A stretch of DNA of 64,000 nt from Sepioteuthis lessoniana (GCA_963585895.1 CAUZXS010005791.1:2403501-2467500); one strand, 5' to 3'; shown: positions 33,354-44,225, counted from the first letter of the stretch. A program made the numbers and translations. The notes: a model not told the origin generated them from the letters alone.

Positions 33354-33798
33354 GTTTTATTTGGGCGGAATGCAAGCAGTTATGGGAGGAAGGCTTAAAA
33401 GCTTATGTTCGTCAATGGTGGAATTGGTTAGACTTTATAATGCTATCCCTTTATTTAGCCACCTTTTCGCTGAGAATAGTCGCATATATACAAGTGGAAT
33501 CGGGCAAATATGGGCCTGACAACATGCTGAGAAAGAACTGGCCGGTCAACGATCCAACTTTAATATCTGAGGGATTATTTGCTGTCGCGAACGTATTCAG
33601 TTTTGCTCGAATTATATTTCTGTTTCAAGCAAACCAACATTTAGGACCCTTACAAATATCTTTAGGGTGCATGCTTATTGACATTGCTAAATTTTTATTC
33701 ATTTTTTTCTTGGTTTTAACGTCATTTGCCTGTGGCCTCAACCAACTTTACTGGTATTATAATCCAAGCAATAACCCAGGTAACAGGGCATTCGCAAC
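33354..33798 (+). CDS. TRPC-type cation channel, internal exon (S2/S3 to S5)
   Basis: Exon of a transient receptor potential channel of the canonical (TRPC / fly TRP) family, a plasma-membrane calcium-permeable cation channel acting downstream of phospholipase C. About 148 residues read openly, starting [19 protein letters not shown] and passing through [20 protein letters not shown], the family-typical [37 protein letters not shown] (the S4-S5 region, strongly conserved in TRPC) and the hydrophobic S5 [20 protein letters not shown]. The exon follows a run of about 26 T and a CAG acceptor. It opens with the last two bases of a codon, so the upstream intron is phase 1. It ends AAC|GTAAGT, two bases into a codon (phase 2). 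That codon is completed exactly by the exon at 63477. The wording LISEGLF and FACGLNQL is closer to invertebrate TRP than to vertebrate TRPC4/5. Family assignment is firm; the orthologue is not settled. Confidence 0.95.
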
Positions 33799-33877
33799 GT
33801 AAGTATTCTCATTTTTTTTTATTCATTTCATTTTTTAATACGATTAAATGCACAATGAGGAAATGCAAGTGTTTTAT

Positions 33878-33882
<5 letters not shown>

Positions 33883-33976
<94 letters not shown>
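33883..33976. repeat. Compound (CA)n(TA)n(TG)n microsatellite
   Basis: (CA)n to 33936, then (TA)n to 33960, then (TG)n to 33976. The CA and TG parts are complementary around the TA centre, so a hairpin can form 85 bp inside the intron from the exon's donor site. Confidence 0.9.
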
Positions 33977-34148
33977 TGCGAGAGGAAGAGAGAGAGAAAG
34001 AGAGAGTTAAAGTTTAACACTAAAAGTGCCTCTAAATCATAAAGTCTTTACAGTACTCAAAACATACTATGATATTGCTGCGCAATATCGATATATTATC
34101 TGTTATAAAAATGTTTAGCAGGATAAGAACTTACGGCTCCAGATCATA

Positions 34149-34199
34149 CGTCAGGTGAGCCTTAATCCACCTGACGACTATAGCCTTTACGGCTATAGT
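34149..34199. repeat. Two adjacent perfect hairpins
   Basis: CGTCAGGTG ... CACCTGACG (34149-34157 with 34168-34176) is followed at once by ACTATAGCC-TTTAC-GGCTATAGT (34177-34199). Both have 9 bp perfect stems. The meaning is unknown. Confidence 0.85.
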
Positions 34200-34294
34200 T
34201 ATAAGTTTTACCATGCCTTACATTTTTAATAACTGATTATATATATATATGAATTGTAACTGTGTTGGTTGTCACTAATTCACTATGTGGGTTT

Positions 34295-34339
34295 GTGTGC
34301 GATATAATTGTGTGCGATATAATTGTGTGCGATATAATT
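34295..34339. repeat. Three exact 15 bp tandem repeats
   Basis: GTGTGCGATATAATT occurs three times without a mismatch. Confidence 0.95.
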
Positions 34340-34358
34340 TGGAGAGCTAGAATAGAGC

Positions 34359-34361
<3 letters not shown>

Positions 34362-34400
<39 letters not shown>

Positions 34401-34408
34401 AATAAATG
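34362..34408. repeat. (AAT)n/(AAAT)n microsatellite
   Basis: Lies at the outer edge of the left arm of the fold-back structure. Confidence 0.85.
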
Positions 34409-34410
34409 AA

Positions 34411-34915
34411 TAAACATATATTAGATTTATATATTCAAGGCTATGGAAGTTTGTCTGCGACCTTTGGTTTCATGAAGTTTTTGCAAACAACATTCTTAAG
34501 ACAGATAAGGAAATGAAATGAATAAATCGAAAATCGAAAGATACAGTCAAAACCGTTGGGATTGTGTAGAAATCTTTATGTGTGCTTTGGGTTATAGCTG
34601 CATATTATTGTGTGTGTATGTGTAAGTGGTGTTTAGTGTATGTGTATGTGAAGGTACATGCGTGGTGCGTTCTTTAACCGGGTGGGAGACGTCAATGTAT
34701 CTAATATTTTTACAGTAGAAGCGAGAAAAATTCTTTATTTCTATATGTGTAGGTGATTATAACTAAGGAACAAAACATCATCATCATGACATATCGACGG
34801 AAATAAAATAAAGATATGATTTGTAAGCGTATTTAAGCGGGTATAGTATGGTAGGCCAGAATCACAGTAAATATCATGGGGTAGGGATATGTTGTATTGC
34901 AATATACAGTGGAAT
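34411..34915 (+). repeat. Fold-back structure, left arm
   Basis: About 505 bp that reappear, reverse-complemented, at 36082-36593. Examples identical on both arms: TTTCATGAAGTTTTTGCAAA, CCGGGTGGGAGACGTCAATG, GAACAAAACATCATCATCAT and GGCCAGAATCACAGTAAATA. A central stretch of about 140 bp, from TATAGCTGCAT to AAATTCTTTA, looks identical. Overall identity is estimated above 90 percent. Confidence 0.9.
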
Positions 34916-35234
34916 AAATGAAGCACCGTAAGTACCATTTTCGTTCACCAACCATCACACCCGCCATAATATATGTACCATCTTTCTCCATTAATCCCCA
35001 TATCCTTCTTCATATGCTCCCCCACTATCTGTTGACATGATGTTTACATGAGCGTTAATAATAATAAGCCTCAACACAGTACATTTATCTTATCTACCAT
35101 GTATACTCCATTTATTACAATAACGTATAAGTCATATAACGTTAACACAAAAAAGATAACTATGAAAAATAGCCATCACAACCCCCAACTATTACCCATA
35201 CCCCTCAAACCCACCATCTATTTTCTTAATTTTA

Positions 35235-35899
35235 TAATGACAACACAAAAGTCACAGGGAGCAAGGTCTCGACTAGAGGGAGGGTGAGGAACTGTCTTGA
35301 TGCCCATCTTGGTCAAATAGTCTGTGACAAGGATGAAGTTGTGGACTGGTGCATTGTCCTGGTGGAAATGCCACTGACCCGATTTGAAGAGTGCTGGCCT
35401 CTTCCGACGGAATCTCTTCCTGAACTCCCTTAAAACCACAACATAGTATTCCTTGTTGACTGTCTGTCTAGTAAGAACCCAGTGCATGTAGATCATGCCT
35501 GTGCTGTCAAAAAAAGGTATCATCAAAAGTCTGTGGGTGGATTTGCTCTGTCTGGCCTTCTTGGGTCTGGGAGAGTCAGCATGCTTCCACTGGGAACTCT
35601 GTCTCTTGGTCTCTGAGTCATAGCAGTAGATCCAGCTTTCATCGCATAGCAATTTTTCCAAGTTTAAAACAGAATTTTATTGCATATCGTTCTTCTAAAT
35701 TTCAGATTGCATTTTTGAAATTCACCAGCTGTGAGTAGGGTGTATTCCAATTGCTGCATTTGAACCTGAAATCATAAAAAATTGGTCAGTCATCTCATAA
35801 GATGTATAGCAATAACATAGTGAATTTTTAAGAGTCTACCACAATTTTAAGTGCCTGTACAAAAAAAGTCTGGAAACTTATTGAATACAACACGTATAT
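35235..35899 (-). mobile_element. Mariner transposon, internally deleted and 3'-truncated, in the fold-back loop
   Basis: On the - strand the left terminal repeat region (35899-35870, with AAAAAAAGTCTGGAAACTTA read on +) is followed by a leader nearly identical to that of the copy at 44483. The open frame then jumps from FKLGK directly into CDESWIYCYDSETKRQ, so most of the N-terminal DNA-binding half is deleted. The catalytic core is present to the second and third acidic sites (WHFHQDNAPVHN, PSSRDLAPCDF). It ends near 35235 before the C-terminus and right terminal repeat. Confidence 0.85.
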
Positions 35900-36081
35900 A
35901 TATATATATAAAACAATCATAGCTAATACTAACTATCATTGCAATCCCTTCATTATATGTATTATGTGCGTACTATCATGGATAACTATAATATATACGC
36001 AACATATCATCAACACAATACAAATTATTATAGTAATCTAGCTTAAATCTCTTCCCAATATATAATACCAATATTGTCCTA

Positions 36082-36593
36082 TATTCCACTGTATATTGCA
36101 ATACAACATATTCCTACCCCATGATATTTACTGTGATTCTGGCCTACCATACTACACTCGCTTAAATACGCTTACAAATCATATCTTTATTTTATTTCCG
36201 TCGATATGTCATGATGATGATGTTTTGTTCCTTTGTTATAATCACCTACACACATAGAAATAAATAAAGAATTTTTCTCGCTTCTACTGTAAAAATATTA
36301 GATACATTGACGTCTCCCACCCGGTTAAAGAACGCACCACGCATGTACCTTCACATACACATACACTAAACACCACTTACACATACACACACAATAATAT
36401 GCAGCTATAACCCCACACCCACACACACAAGCGTGCGTAAAGATTTCTACGCAATCCCAACGGTTTTACTGTATTTTTCGATTTTCGATTTATTCATTTC
36501 ATTTCGTTATCTGTCTTAAGTTTGCAAAAACTTCATGAAACCAAAGGTCGCAGGGAAACTTCTATGGCATTAAATATATAAATCTAATATATA
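36082..36593 (-). repeat. Fold-back structure, right arm
   Basis: Reverse complement of 34411-34915 with a few substitutions and small length changes (for example a GTGTGTGGGTG insertion on the arm's own strand near 36410). Its outer edge is a (TA)n array. The 1.17 kb loop holds a mariner fragment. Confidence 0.9.
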
Positions 36594-36599
36594 TGTACT

Positions 36600-36603
<4 letters not shown>

Positions 36604-36661
<58 letters not shown>

Positions 36662-36680
36662 GACCTAAATGCGACCGGAC
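36604..36680. repeat. (TA)n plus shared AATTAAGACCTAAATG, copy 1
   Basis: A (TA)n run followed by AATTAAGACCTAAATG. The identical arrangement recurs at 36876-36950. Just after it, CCGGACAG (36674) pairs with CTGTCCGG (36744). Confidence 0.85.
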
Positions 36681-36872
36681 AGAGTATTCAAAAGAAATAT
36701 ATATCTGGTGTATATATAGATATATATATTTTTTAAATACCCTGTCCGGTGGCAAAACTGCTTGGTAGCGCCAGGAGTGGCAGTACTGCCCTGAGCTACC
36801 GAAACTGTGTTATCACCCTGGTTGGCGGCTGATGAGGTTAGGGTATCGCAAGTGCTTTCACACGTTGTAAGA

Positions 36873-36875
<3 letters not shown>

Positions 36876-36937
<62 letters not shown>

Positions 36938-36950
36938 GACCTAAATGTGT
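36876..36950. repeat. (TA)n plus shared AATTAAGACCTAAATG, copy 2
   Basis: Second copy of the same microsatellite-plus-tag arrangement, about 275 bp downstream. Confidence 0.85.
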
Positions 36951-38011
36951 CGACTGTGGGTATTAATAACCGAGCTGGCGGTTTATTTTATAACGTGTTT
37001 CTGATTGGTTTATCGAGAAGTCATTCACTGGGCTTAGTTTGATACAAGGTCAGAAACCTACTTTGAATCGATCTCTCTGACAATAACCCCCTAGTCCAAC
37101 TTGCCAAAGATTCCACCACACGAGGTGTCCATTTAGTTATTTATAGTTTGACTCAAGGCCAGAAGTATGTGGGTCAATGCAGTGAGAATAGAACTGCAAG
37201 TCTAGTTCGCTATTACACCACATGATGCGTCTAAAAAAAGTCGTTTTTAAAGGTAACCTTTAAGTTTGACACAAGGTTGAAAGTATGTGGAACAAAGTTT
37301 TTAAGTGATGATAAAATGAAGAACACCATGAACTCAGTCTAAAGATTTCCATAAAGAAGAAATGTCAAAGCTCATTTTTCGATGGAGGAAATGTGTTTTA
37401 ACGAATAGAGATTATACTGAAAAAATTATTTCCTAAGTGAAATAGTTGTTTTATACTCAAAATTTCCCTATTTATTGAATAACCCTCGTATTTATATTCA
37501 TTATATATTCACTTACCTTCTTCTATTGCTTCAGATATAACCTTTGACATACCTTTCTCGTTTCATACGACCATCCTAAGTCAGTGAAAAAGAGGATTAT
37601 TTAAACCGCGCTTCGATTTCTCTTTCCTGCATTGCTCCTTAATAATTAACAAAAGTTGTCAAAATGGTAATATCGATCCCAAGGGGTGGATAGAACTCTC
37701 CAATGCATCGATAATTACCTGAGTGTAAGAAAAGGATCGAAAAACGTGAAAGGTGGTTAGGTCAAAAGCTGAACTTTAAAAGTTGAACATAAAAGAATAA
37801 AACAAGACTGATTACTCTGATTTTGCCGATGAAAGAAAACAAGTACTACACTGTGCTTTTCCCTACATTTCTTGCGATATATTATCATGGTGTATGTTTA
37901 CGTATTTCGATAAGATTGAACACTTTTATGCTGAATTCTAGAATAATGTTCCATATTTTGTACGATTTATGATTTTTCACAACGACGTTAAATAGATGAC
38001 ATGAGATCAAG
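36951..38011. other. No gene recognised
   Basis: A TIR-like word ATTGAATAACCCTCGTA near 37475 resembles a mariner end, but no partner was found. Nothing else was identified. Confidence 0.4.
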
Positions 38012-38112
38012 TCATGCTATAAGCATTGGTTCCCACCAGATAGCTGAAGTTAAGCAATGATGAGTCATTTTAGTATTTAGATGGGTGACCGTAAAAGTAG
38101 ATACTGTAAGAA
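38012..38112 (+). repeat. 5S-rRNA-derived sequence (pseudogene or SINE3-type head)
   Basis: Matches the 5S rRNA internal promoter region in order: GCATTGGTTCCCACCAGATA, AGCTGAAGTTAAGCAATGAT, TTAGTATTTAGATGGGTGAC and CG. Real animal 5S has GAAGTTAAGCAACG...GGTTAGTACTTGGATGGGTGACCGCC. About 100 bp are covered with many changes, so it is not a live 5S gene. It could be a lone pseudogene or the head of a 5S-type SINE. Confidence 0.75.
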
Positions 38113-38714
38113 ACCTAATGATTGTTTGCTAGACTCACCAAAATTTAATAAACAACACTAAACGGTTTTATCTTTATGTCTGCTAATATTTCCAAAATGA
38201 TATTTACAAGACACGGTGCATACCTTATAGTCTTGCAGGATTTCGTATACATTTCCTCCTTACAAAATGGAAATTATTCTTGTACTTATTTATTTATCTA
38301 TTGTAGGAGTCTGGGAGGGACGATAAGGAATCAAGGATTTTATAAAGAAGTGAATCCTGGAAAAAGAAAACGACTTTCCTCTTATTGTTTGTCGAATGAT
38401 TAGTTACTGCCCACGGCTTCTATCATGTCTCATTCAAATCTAACAAGTTAATGAAAAGAATAATATGTATTTGATGCGTGTAATTTATCACAGATTGAAA
38501 AATATAGGTAATGTGGGACGAAAAAATATAGGTAATGTGGGACGAGAAATGCAGTTTTTTTCTCAAGAATGAATATAAAACAATTCGTACAACTCAACTT
38601 TTATTGCTGGAGTAAACAAGATAGAAAAGATCATATATAAGAGAATGAGATTCAAAAAGAGAGAATGGGGTTTTAATAGAAAGGTCTTTTACGTGCCATA
38701 ATGTACGTGTATTG
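38113..38714. other. No gene recognised
   Basis: Contains a short exact duplication, AAAAATATAGGTAATGTGGG, at about 38499 and 38523. Nothing else was identified. Confidence 0.4.
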
Positions 38715-38905
38715 AGACATGAAGGTCTGTGAGAGACTTACATATTTGAGAAGCATTGAGAAGTTATTGGTTGTGTGGAATTATTACAAATGCCAATAGG
38801 CATGAAAATAAACTGCGTACTATTTTGTAGTGTTCAATGCACCACGAATTCCGCTGGCAATGAAAGTTTCACGAGAAACAGGAACAAGTTATTACTTCTA
38901 TGTTT
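38715..38905 (+). repeat. Interspersed ~200 bp repeat, copy 1
   Basis: Shares CTTACATATTTGAGAA, TGGAATTATTA, ATGAAA-TAAACT, ACTATTTTGT-GTGTTCAATGC and GGCAATGAAA/GGAAATAAA with 43262-43470. It encodes nothing recognised. Confidence 0.55.
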
Positions 38906-39326
38906 TTCTGTGAAGAGAGTAAGGTCTTTTTATATGTATAGTATATATGCTAATGATATTAAAAAGAAAGAATGCACGAATATGTCCCAATGAATAAAGA
39001 TATATGCATATTGTCCAATAAATTTCTGTGACTGTCACATATCAGCACTCGAGACTCCCAACAAACTGTTCATTCTTGAAAAGAAATTATCAATCTCCAG
39101 GATGGTTTTTTTTTGTGTGTATGCTTTGGGGGGGGGGTTCTTCCTCGATTTATGAGTGTATGATAAAAGTGCCCGATTGTCATGGTGATTGACTCGCAAA
39201 ATCGAAAAATTTCATGCCTTTTTTTAGTTTATTTATTTATTCATTCATTCATTTTATTAATCAATTTCATAAAAGAGTTACTGGCACACAATGACAACTG
39301 TTTATGTACAATAATTATTTCATTTC

Positions 39327-39395
<69 letters not shown>

Positions 39396-40884
39396 AAAAT
39401 TTGCACAGTCTCTTCTTAAGTTTATACGGGTTAGTTAGGGCAGAATATACACCAATCAATACAATCATTGTTTCTGTCTTATTAACTTTTCGGGTAGATT
39501 TTGGGGAGTGGGGAAGTACACCCTCTTTGTTTGTCTAAGCTCTATGACAATTACTAATTAATTGAAAATTTTGTAATTTTGTAAAAAAAGAATAAAGAAT
39601 AATAATGGGATTATACATTTCATAGTAAGGAACTACATACTTCATACGGTATTGAGTTGAATGTCAAGAATAATGAATTTTTAAATGATAGTTTTCGAAC
39701 CAAATCTTACAATGGGGGTCACACGGGGCAAAAGTTTGATTTGTTAAGACCAACCCTATCTATCCTTTTCCTCTTACTACTGACCTTTTACCACCCATTG
39801 TAAGTTTTTCGGGAAATAGTTAATATTTCTACCTATATTTTTGAATTGAGGTATTGTTATTACTATTGTTATTACTATTGCAGACTGCTATACAGATCTT
39901 GATTACTATACTCACAACATTTCAGCCGCTGTACTCTCTGGCCTTCTTTAAGTGCATTCAGTAACCTTCCGGGAACTCCGAACTTAACCCTTTATTTGAA
40001 TCTCAGGAGTAAATTGTTCTTATTCCGCCGTTCATGCCATGAAGATATCTCACCAAACTTTTGTGAGCATAAGTCTGCCATGTCTTGTGGATAATTCAAG
40101 ACAAGCTTTATCTTGTTTTCGTTGTTTTTATTGAAAAGTTTCAACTGATCTACTCTAGAGTCTTATTTTCTTGTCTAATTCCTTCGATCCTTCGACGAAA
40201 TGAGATGTTGGCAATGAGTCCATCACCGAAAACAAAAAAGAAAAAATCGATTAACGTTTTCAGTACTTAACCAATCAATCGCTCAATTATGTCATTAATT
40301 ACGAAACATCCATTCCTTTGAAATCGCTCCTTATCTTCATTTAGTCGTCCGTACATTTTGCTATTGCTAAAGCCTGATTTCCAGCGAAAATACTTATTCT
40401 CTGAAGGAATCTTTATTGTTTTGCTCTTAGTTGACAGACATCAGCAAAAATAGGTTGATGTTTAGCGTTCCTAACGTCGAAATGAACAGATGTCTTTTCG
40501 TTGCTTCTAGAAAATGGTATATTTTTAAGTAAATTAGGGAAAAGACGGTTTTTATTTATTTTCTTATTTATTTATCTTTTTTATCATATTCTTTATTCAT
40601 CAATCAAATTATATATAGATAATATTTTAATCTTATACGAATTTATGATAGTATTTGTTTATTTACGATATTGAATTGATACATTTTCCTACTAAAAATG
40701 TATCTTAAATAATCTTATCTAAAATTAACAATATTACATTTCACTTGGAGTGAGTGAGTCATTCAGTTTTATTTATTCATCCATTATATAAAGAGAGGTA
40801 CTTAGACTTTGTACGTGGCAGATTTTTTGATTATTTAGATTTGCGCAGAATTTATTTTGCAACAATTCCTTGACGTGTTGGAAA
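38906..40884. other. No gene recognised; (GT)n
   Basis: (GT)n runs from about 39330 to 39391 and a G run lies at about 39128. The rest is AT-rich unassigned intron. Confidence 0.45.
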
Positions 40885-41060
40885 ACCTATTTACCCATAG
40901 CTGAGCAGGGAGGAGAGCAGATTGATTCGTGTATTTCTAAAGGGAATAAACGCAAAGTGAAATGCATTTAACCTCGTCCAGGATTTGAACTCGAATCAAT
41001 GATTCCATTTCCTACGACGATAACCGCTACGCGAAGTGCACCTCGTTCGAACACTTTTAG
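40885..41060 (-). repeat. SINE-like repeat with tRNA head, copy 3
   Basis: On the - strand: TTCGCGTAGCGGTTATCGTC (A-box-like), GATTCGAGTTCAAATCC (B-box), then AAATGCATTTCACTTTGC and, further in, CAGCTATGGGTAAATAGG. It is the best view of the tRNA-derived head of this family. Confidence 0.65.
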
Positions 41061-41124
41061 GGATGAGCTGGAGAAAGGGACACCAATGTGTTACAGATTC
41101 TCCAAACAACACTCTTCAGGTAAT

Positions 41125-41225
41125 TAATTCACTGGTTTCTATACTTCGTGTTCTTCAGTTGCCCCAAGGTTAGAGAGCCCAATCTACTCCACAATGTACT
41201 CATAGCTAAAGTGGTTGCTAAAGAA
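41125..41225 (-). repeat. SINE body fragment
   Basis: GCCCCAAGGTTAGAGAGCCCA, ATCTACTCCACA and ACTCATAGCTAAAG (split by changes) continue the body of the same SINE family just beside copy 3. Confidence 0.5.
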
Positions 41226-41315
41226 TCTGTTCTTGGTTAACAGACACCAGCAAAAAATGGCGACGGTGAAGGAGTTAATAAATTTGGGACAATATTTTTC
41301 TGTTGGTATAAAATA

Positions 41316-41318
<3 letters not shown>

Positions 41319-41362
<44 letters not shown>
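41319..41362. repeat. (AGT)n microsatellite
   Basis: About 14 units of AGT. The same unit recurs at about 6642 and 57503. Confidence 0.9.
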
Positions 41363-41704
41363 AGTTATTGGTAATTTCCACCACAGTAAATTCCTCAAAG
41401 GAAAGATTCAGCTAGTCAATTTCCGTTAGAAAATAATTATGATTTTGTAATATTCAGATATTATACTTGAATATTGCATCATAATATATGTTTATATTGC
41501 ATAAATTTTGAAATAACGATTATATTTCTTGTTAGTCTAAAACTATTATGTAACTATTATTTTGAAATTTATTTTAGAACAAACAAACTTACAAGATAAT
41601 TATTTTATAATAAGCCTTAAATTATCCTGTAACTACTGTTTAGAAACATTTTGTAAACAAACTTCTGGAATGTGCGGAATGGTGCACTTATGTGCCACAG
41701 ATTA

Positions 41705-41935
41705 TCAAGACAACACTCGTTAGCTTTTTCATTCAGGGTTTTTCCCTCCTCCTTGAATGGATGTCCTACCAAGTCAAGAGAACCCAATCTAGCCTACTGT
41801 TTACCCGTAGCTGAAGTAAGGAGAGAATTATTCATGCTTTTCCGAAAAGTTCCAGCTAAAATAAAATGCAAACAGCGTCGGTTCGTAGAGTCCATTTCTT
41901 ATAACAATAATGGTAAAAGGTAGGTACGGTGAAAT
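41705..41935 (-). repeat. SINE-like repeat, copy 4
   Basis: CCTACCAAGTCAAGAGAACCC, AATCTAGCCTACTGTTTACC, CGTAGCTGAAGTAAGG and AAAATGCAAACAGCGTCG align with copies 1, 3, 5 and 6. Confidence 0.6.
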
Positions 41936-42474
41936 AACTAGCATAGACGAAAGGCTACTGTGCTATTCTAAAGTTTAAAGAATAGTATCTAATATGAAAG
42001 CCTGCCAACTACCTTAAGGAATTTATCTCAAATTTCAAGAGAAACAGGAACAAGGGAAATTAATATTAAGACTTTCGATAGTTACAAAAATCAGTAACAA
42101 AGATCTTTCAGGTTTTGTTTATTTTTTGTTTAGTTTTTTGTTGTTGTTTTTTTGTTTTTTTTTACATGAGAAGTTGTCTTTCCTGTGTTTAAAAGCTAAA
42201 ATTCTTAAATAGTTTTAGCGATAAGTAACGCTAATTAAAGCCCCCCACTACCTCAACATTTTTTCACAGCATGTTTTAATTTTGTTCTCGGGATCCTGCG
42301 GTAACTACTACCTTATTTTCAACAATGCTTTTTAGTCTTTAATGAACCCTCAGTGTTTTATTCTCACCTTGAATACGCCAGAAAAAGGAAATTAAAAAAA
42401 TTTTCGCTGATTGGGTTAACTTATTTCCTATATTCCAAAGGAAGCGCTCTTATCTTCATACTCGTCAACCCATG

Positions 42475-42600
42475 TTCACTAGCTGTTTGCATTTCAAGTA
42501 ATTCCTTTCACATAATGCTAATACTCTTGGAAGAGCTATGAATCCTTCTATTCTCTCCACCCCCAAGTTATGGGGAAACCGAAGGGTAAACAGGGCTCTA
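42475..42600 (+). repeat. SINE-like repeat body (opposite orientation)
   Basis: TAATACTCTTGGAAGAGCTA, TGAATCCTTCTATTCTC and AAGTTATGGGG match the reverse-complement body, as in copy 2. Confidence 0.5.
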
Positions 42601-43261
42601 ACTTTTGTATAGCAACTAATCTCGGAGACGGAAAACTCTAAATTCATCTTATGTCGCATTTTCCTCATATTTTGTTTCGGTCTCTTGTGTCCGGCCTTCT
42701 TCGGGTATCTGTCACATTCAGTTCCGGAAATAACGAATGGTCTTTTTTATTATTAGTTTCACTGGTAATATTTTGTTGATATCTCTGAAAGTTGGAGTGT
42801 AAAAATAAAGACAAGAAAACTGATCGAAATAAGCAAATAAGAGGGTATGTATTTACCCAACCCCTCCACCAATGGTAGGATGTAAAGTTTTCACTGCATT
42901 CATGGGTTTAGATAGTTCTCGTTCCACTGTCAATAACTTGCATTTATTAATATCCTGTTATTTTATCCTTTTTCAACCAAGTGATGATGCTTTTGCTTGT
43001 TCTACCGAACTTAGTTGTCTTCTCCATATACTAACCTTAGGGATACCACTTGTAAAGGAATTATTGTGATGATTAAATGCTGAAACATTATTGTGAGCTT
43101 GAAGTCATGAGATGGGGCTATCATTTTGGTGGAGGTAATGAATGCATAAATAAGTTTTGTCACCAGAGTAAAATGAATAAAATACATAAAGAAATTAGAT
43201 AAATTTAAAAATTGAATGAATTGTATATTTAGAAAGTATCTTTAGGTCACGTAAGTGTGCA
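42601..43261. other. No gene recognised
   Basis: Short open frames show no known domain. ACCCAACCCCTCCACCA near 42856 resembles a tail word also present at 63137. Confidence 0.4.
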
Positions 43262-43470
43262 TGAAGTTTATAAAAAGATATGAAAGTTTATGATGAGCTT
43301 ACATATTTGAGAAAATTTCACTTAGTTGTTAGTCGCATGGAATTATTAGACATACCTACATGTATGAAAGTAAACTTCCAGTATTATGTACTGTGCACTA
43401 TTTTGTTGTGTTGTGTTCAATGCGCTTATGAGGTCCCTATTGGAAATAAATCCTTGCTTCTTGGCTGTGA
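43262..43470 (+). repeat. Interspersed ~200 bp repeat, copy 2
   Basis: Counterpart of 38715-38905; the same words in the same order. Confidence 0.55.
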
Positions 43471-43649
43471 GGGAAAATTATGAAATCTTCAGGCTTTTTT
43501 TCTTTTATATTCAGATGGGTTACTATGGTAATTAGGGATGAAATTTCCTACTGATCATGTGTAAAGGAGTTAACTCCTCAAAATGTTAACTGAATAGTCA
43601 CTGTTAGCTAGTTAACTTTACTGCTATAACAGTTTCAATTCTCACAGGA

Positions 43650-44225
43650 AAAAAGTAAGAAAGAATATCTCAGGAGAACTAGAAAGCTACCCGAGACAAA
43701 ACTATCTTGTAGAAACATTATCAAAGGAATAGATACCTCTTTAGATATTCCAGACCCTATCTCAAGTGGACCAGAGATGAATTTAAGCAAATAGACCAAA
43801 GAACAAGAAAACTAATGACCATGCATCCTAGAGATGACGTTGATAGACTATATGTATCAAGAAAAGAGGGAGGAAGAGGACTTGCCAGCATTGGAGATAG
43901 TGTTGAAGACTACACAGAAGAGCGGTAAGGGGCACTGATTACAGCTACCAGAAACAATACTGAGAACACGAAAACCAATAGAATGAAAATAACCAGAAAA
44001 CAAAAATGAGGAGGAAAACAATTCTATGGGCGTTTTAAACGGCTAATAAGCAACATCTCACACTACAAAACCTGGACGTGGCTAAAAAATAAGGAAACCT
44101 GAAGAGAGAAACATAATATCTCCTAGAGCAGCACAAATCAAAACTAGAAAGCTACTCGAGACAAAACTATTAAGCAGAAACCTTATCAAAGGAATGAATA
44201 GCATTCTGTTCACTCAACCTAGGGA
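43650..44225 (+). mobile_element. RLE-type LINE (R4/Dong-like) fragment, + strand
   Basis: Post-RT segment of the same family as copies A and B: EYLRRTRKLPETKLSCRNII, YLKWTRDEFKQIDQRTRKLM and MHPRDDVDRLYVSRKEGGRG, read in shifting frames. An extra partial copy of the RKL-ETKL-SRN-IKG stretch (44139-44200) follows 44105, so a ~60 bp coding piece is present twice in direct order. No RT core, zinc finger or endonuclease. Confidence 0.75.

Noticed and set aside
33883-34010. Histidine/threonine- and tyrosine/isoleucine-rich open frames
   Set aside because: They are translations of the (CA)n(TA)n(TG)n microsatellite.
34411-36593. Polinton or other large virus-like element with long terminal inverted repeats
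   Set aside because: The loop is only about 1.2 kb and holds no polymerase, integrase or capsid-like coding, only a mariner piece.
37441-37490. Terminal repeat of another mariner
   Set aside because: ATTGAATAACCCTCGTA resembles a mariner end but no partner or transposase trace was found nearby.
38012-38112. Functional 5S rRNA gene
   Set aside because: Too many changes in the conserved core and no matching 5' or 3' ends.
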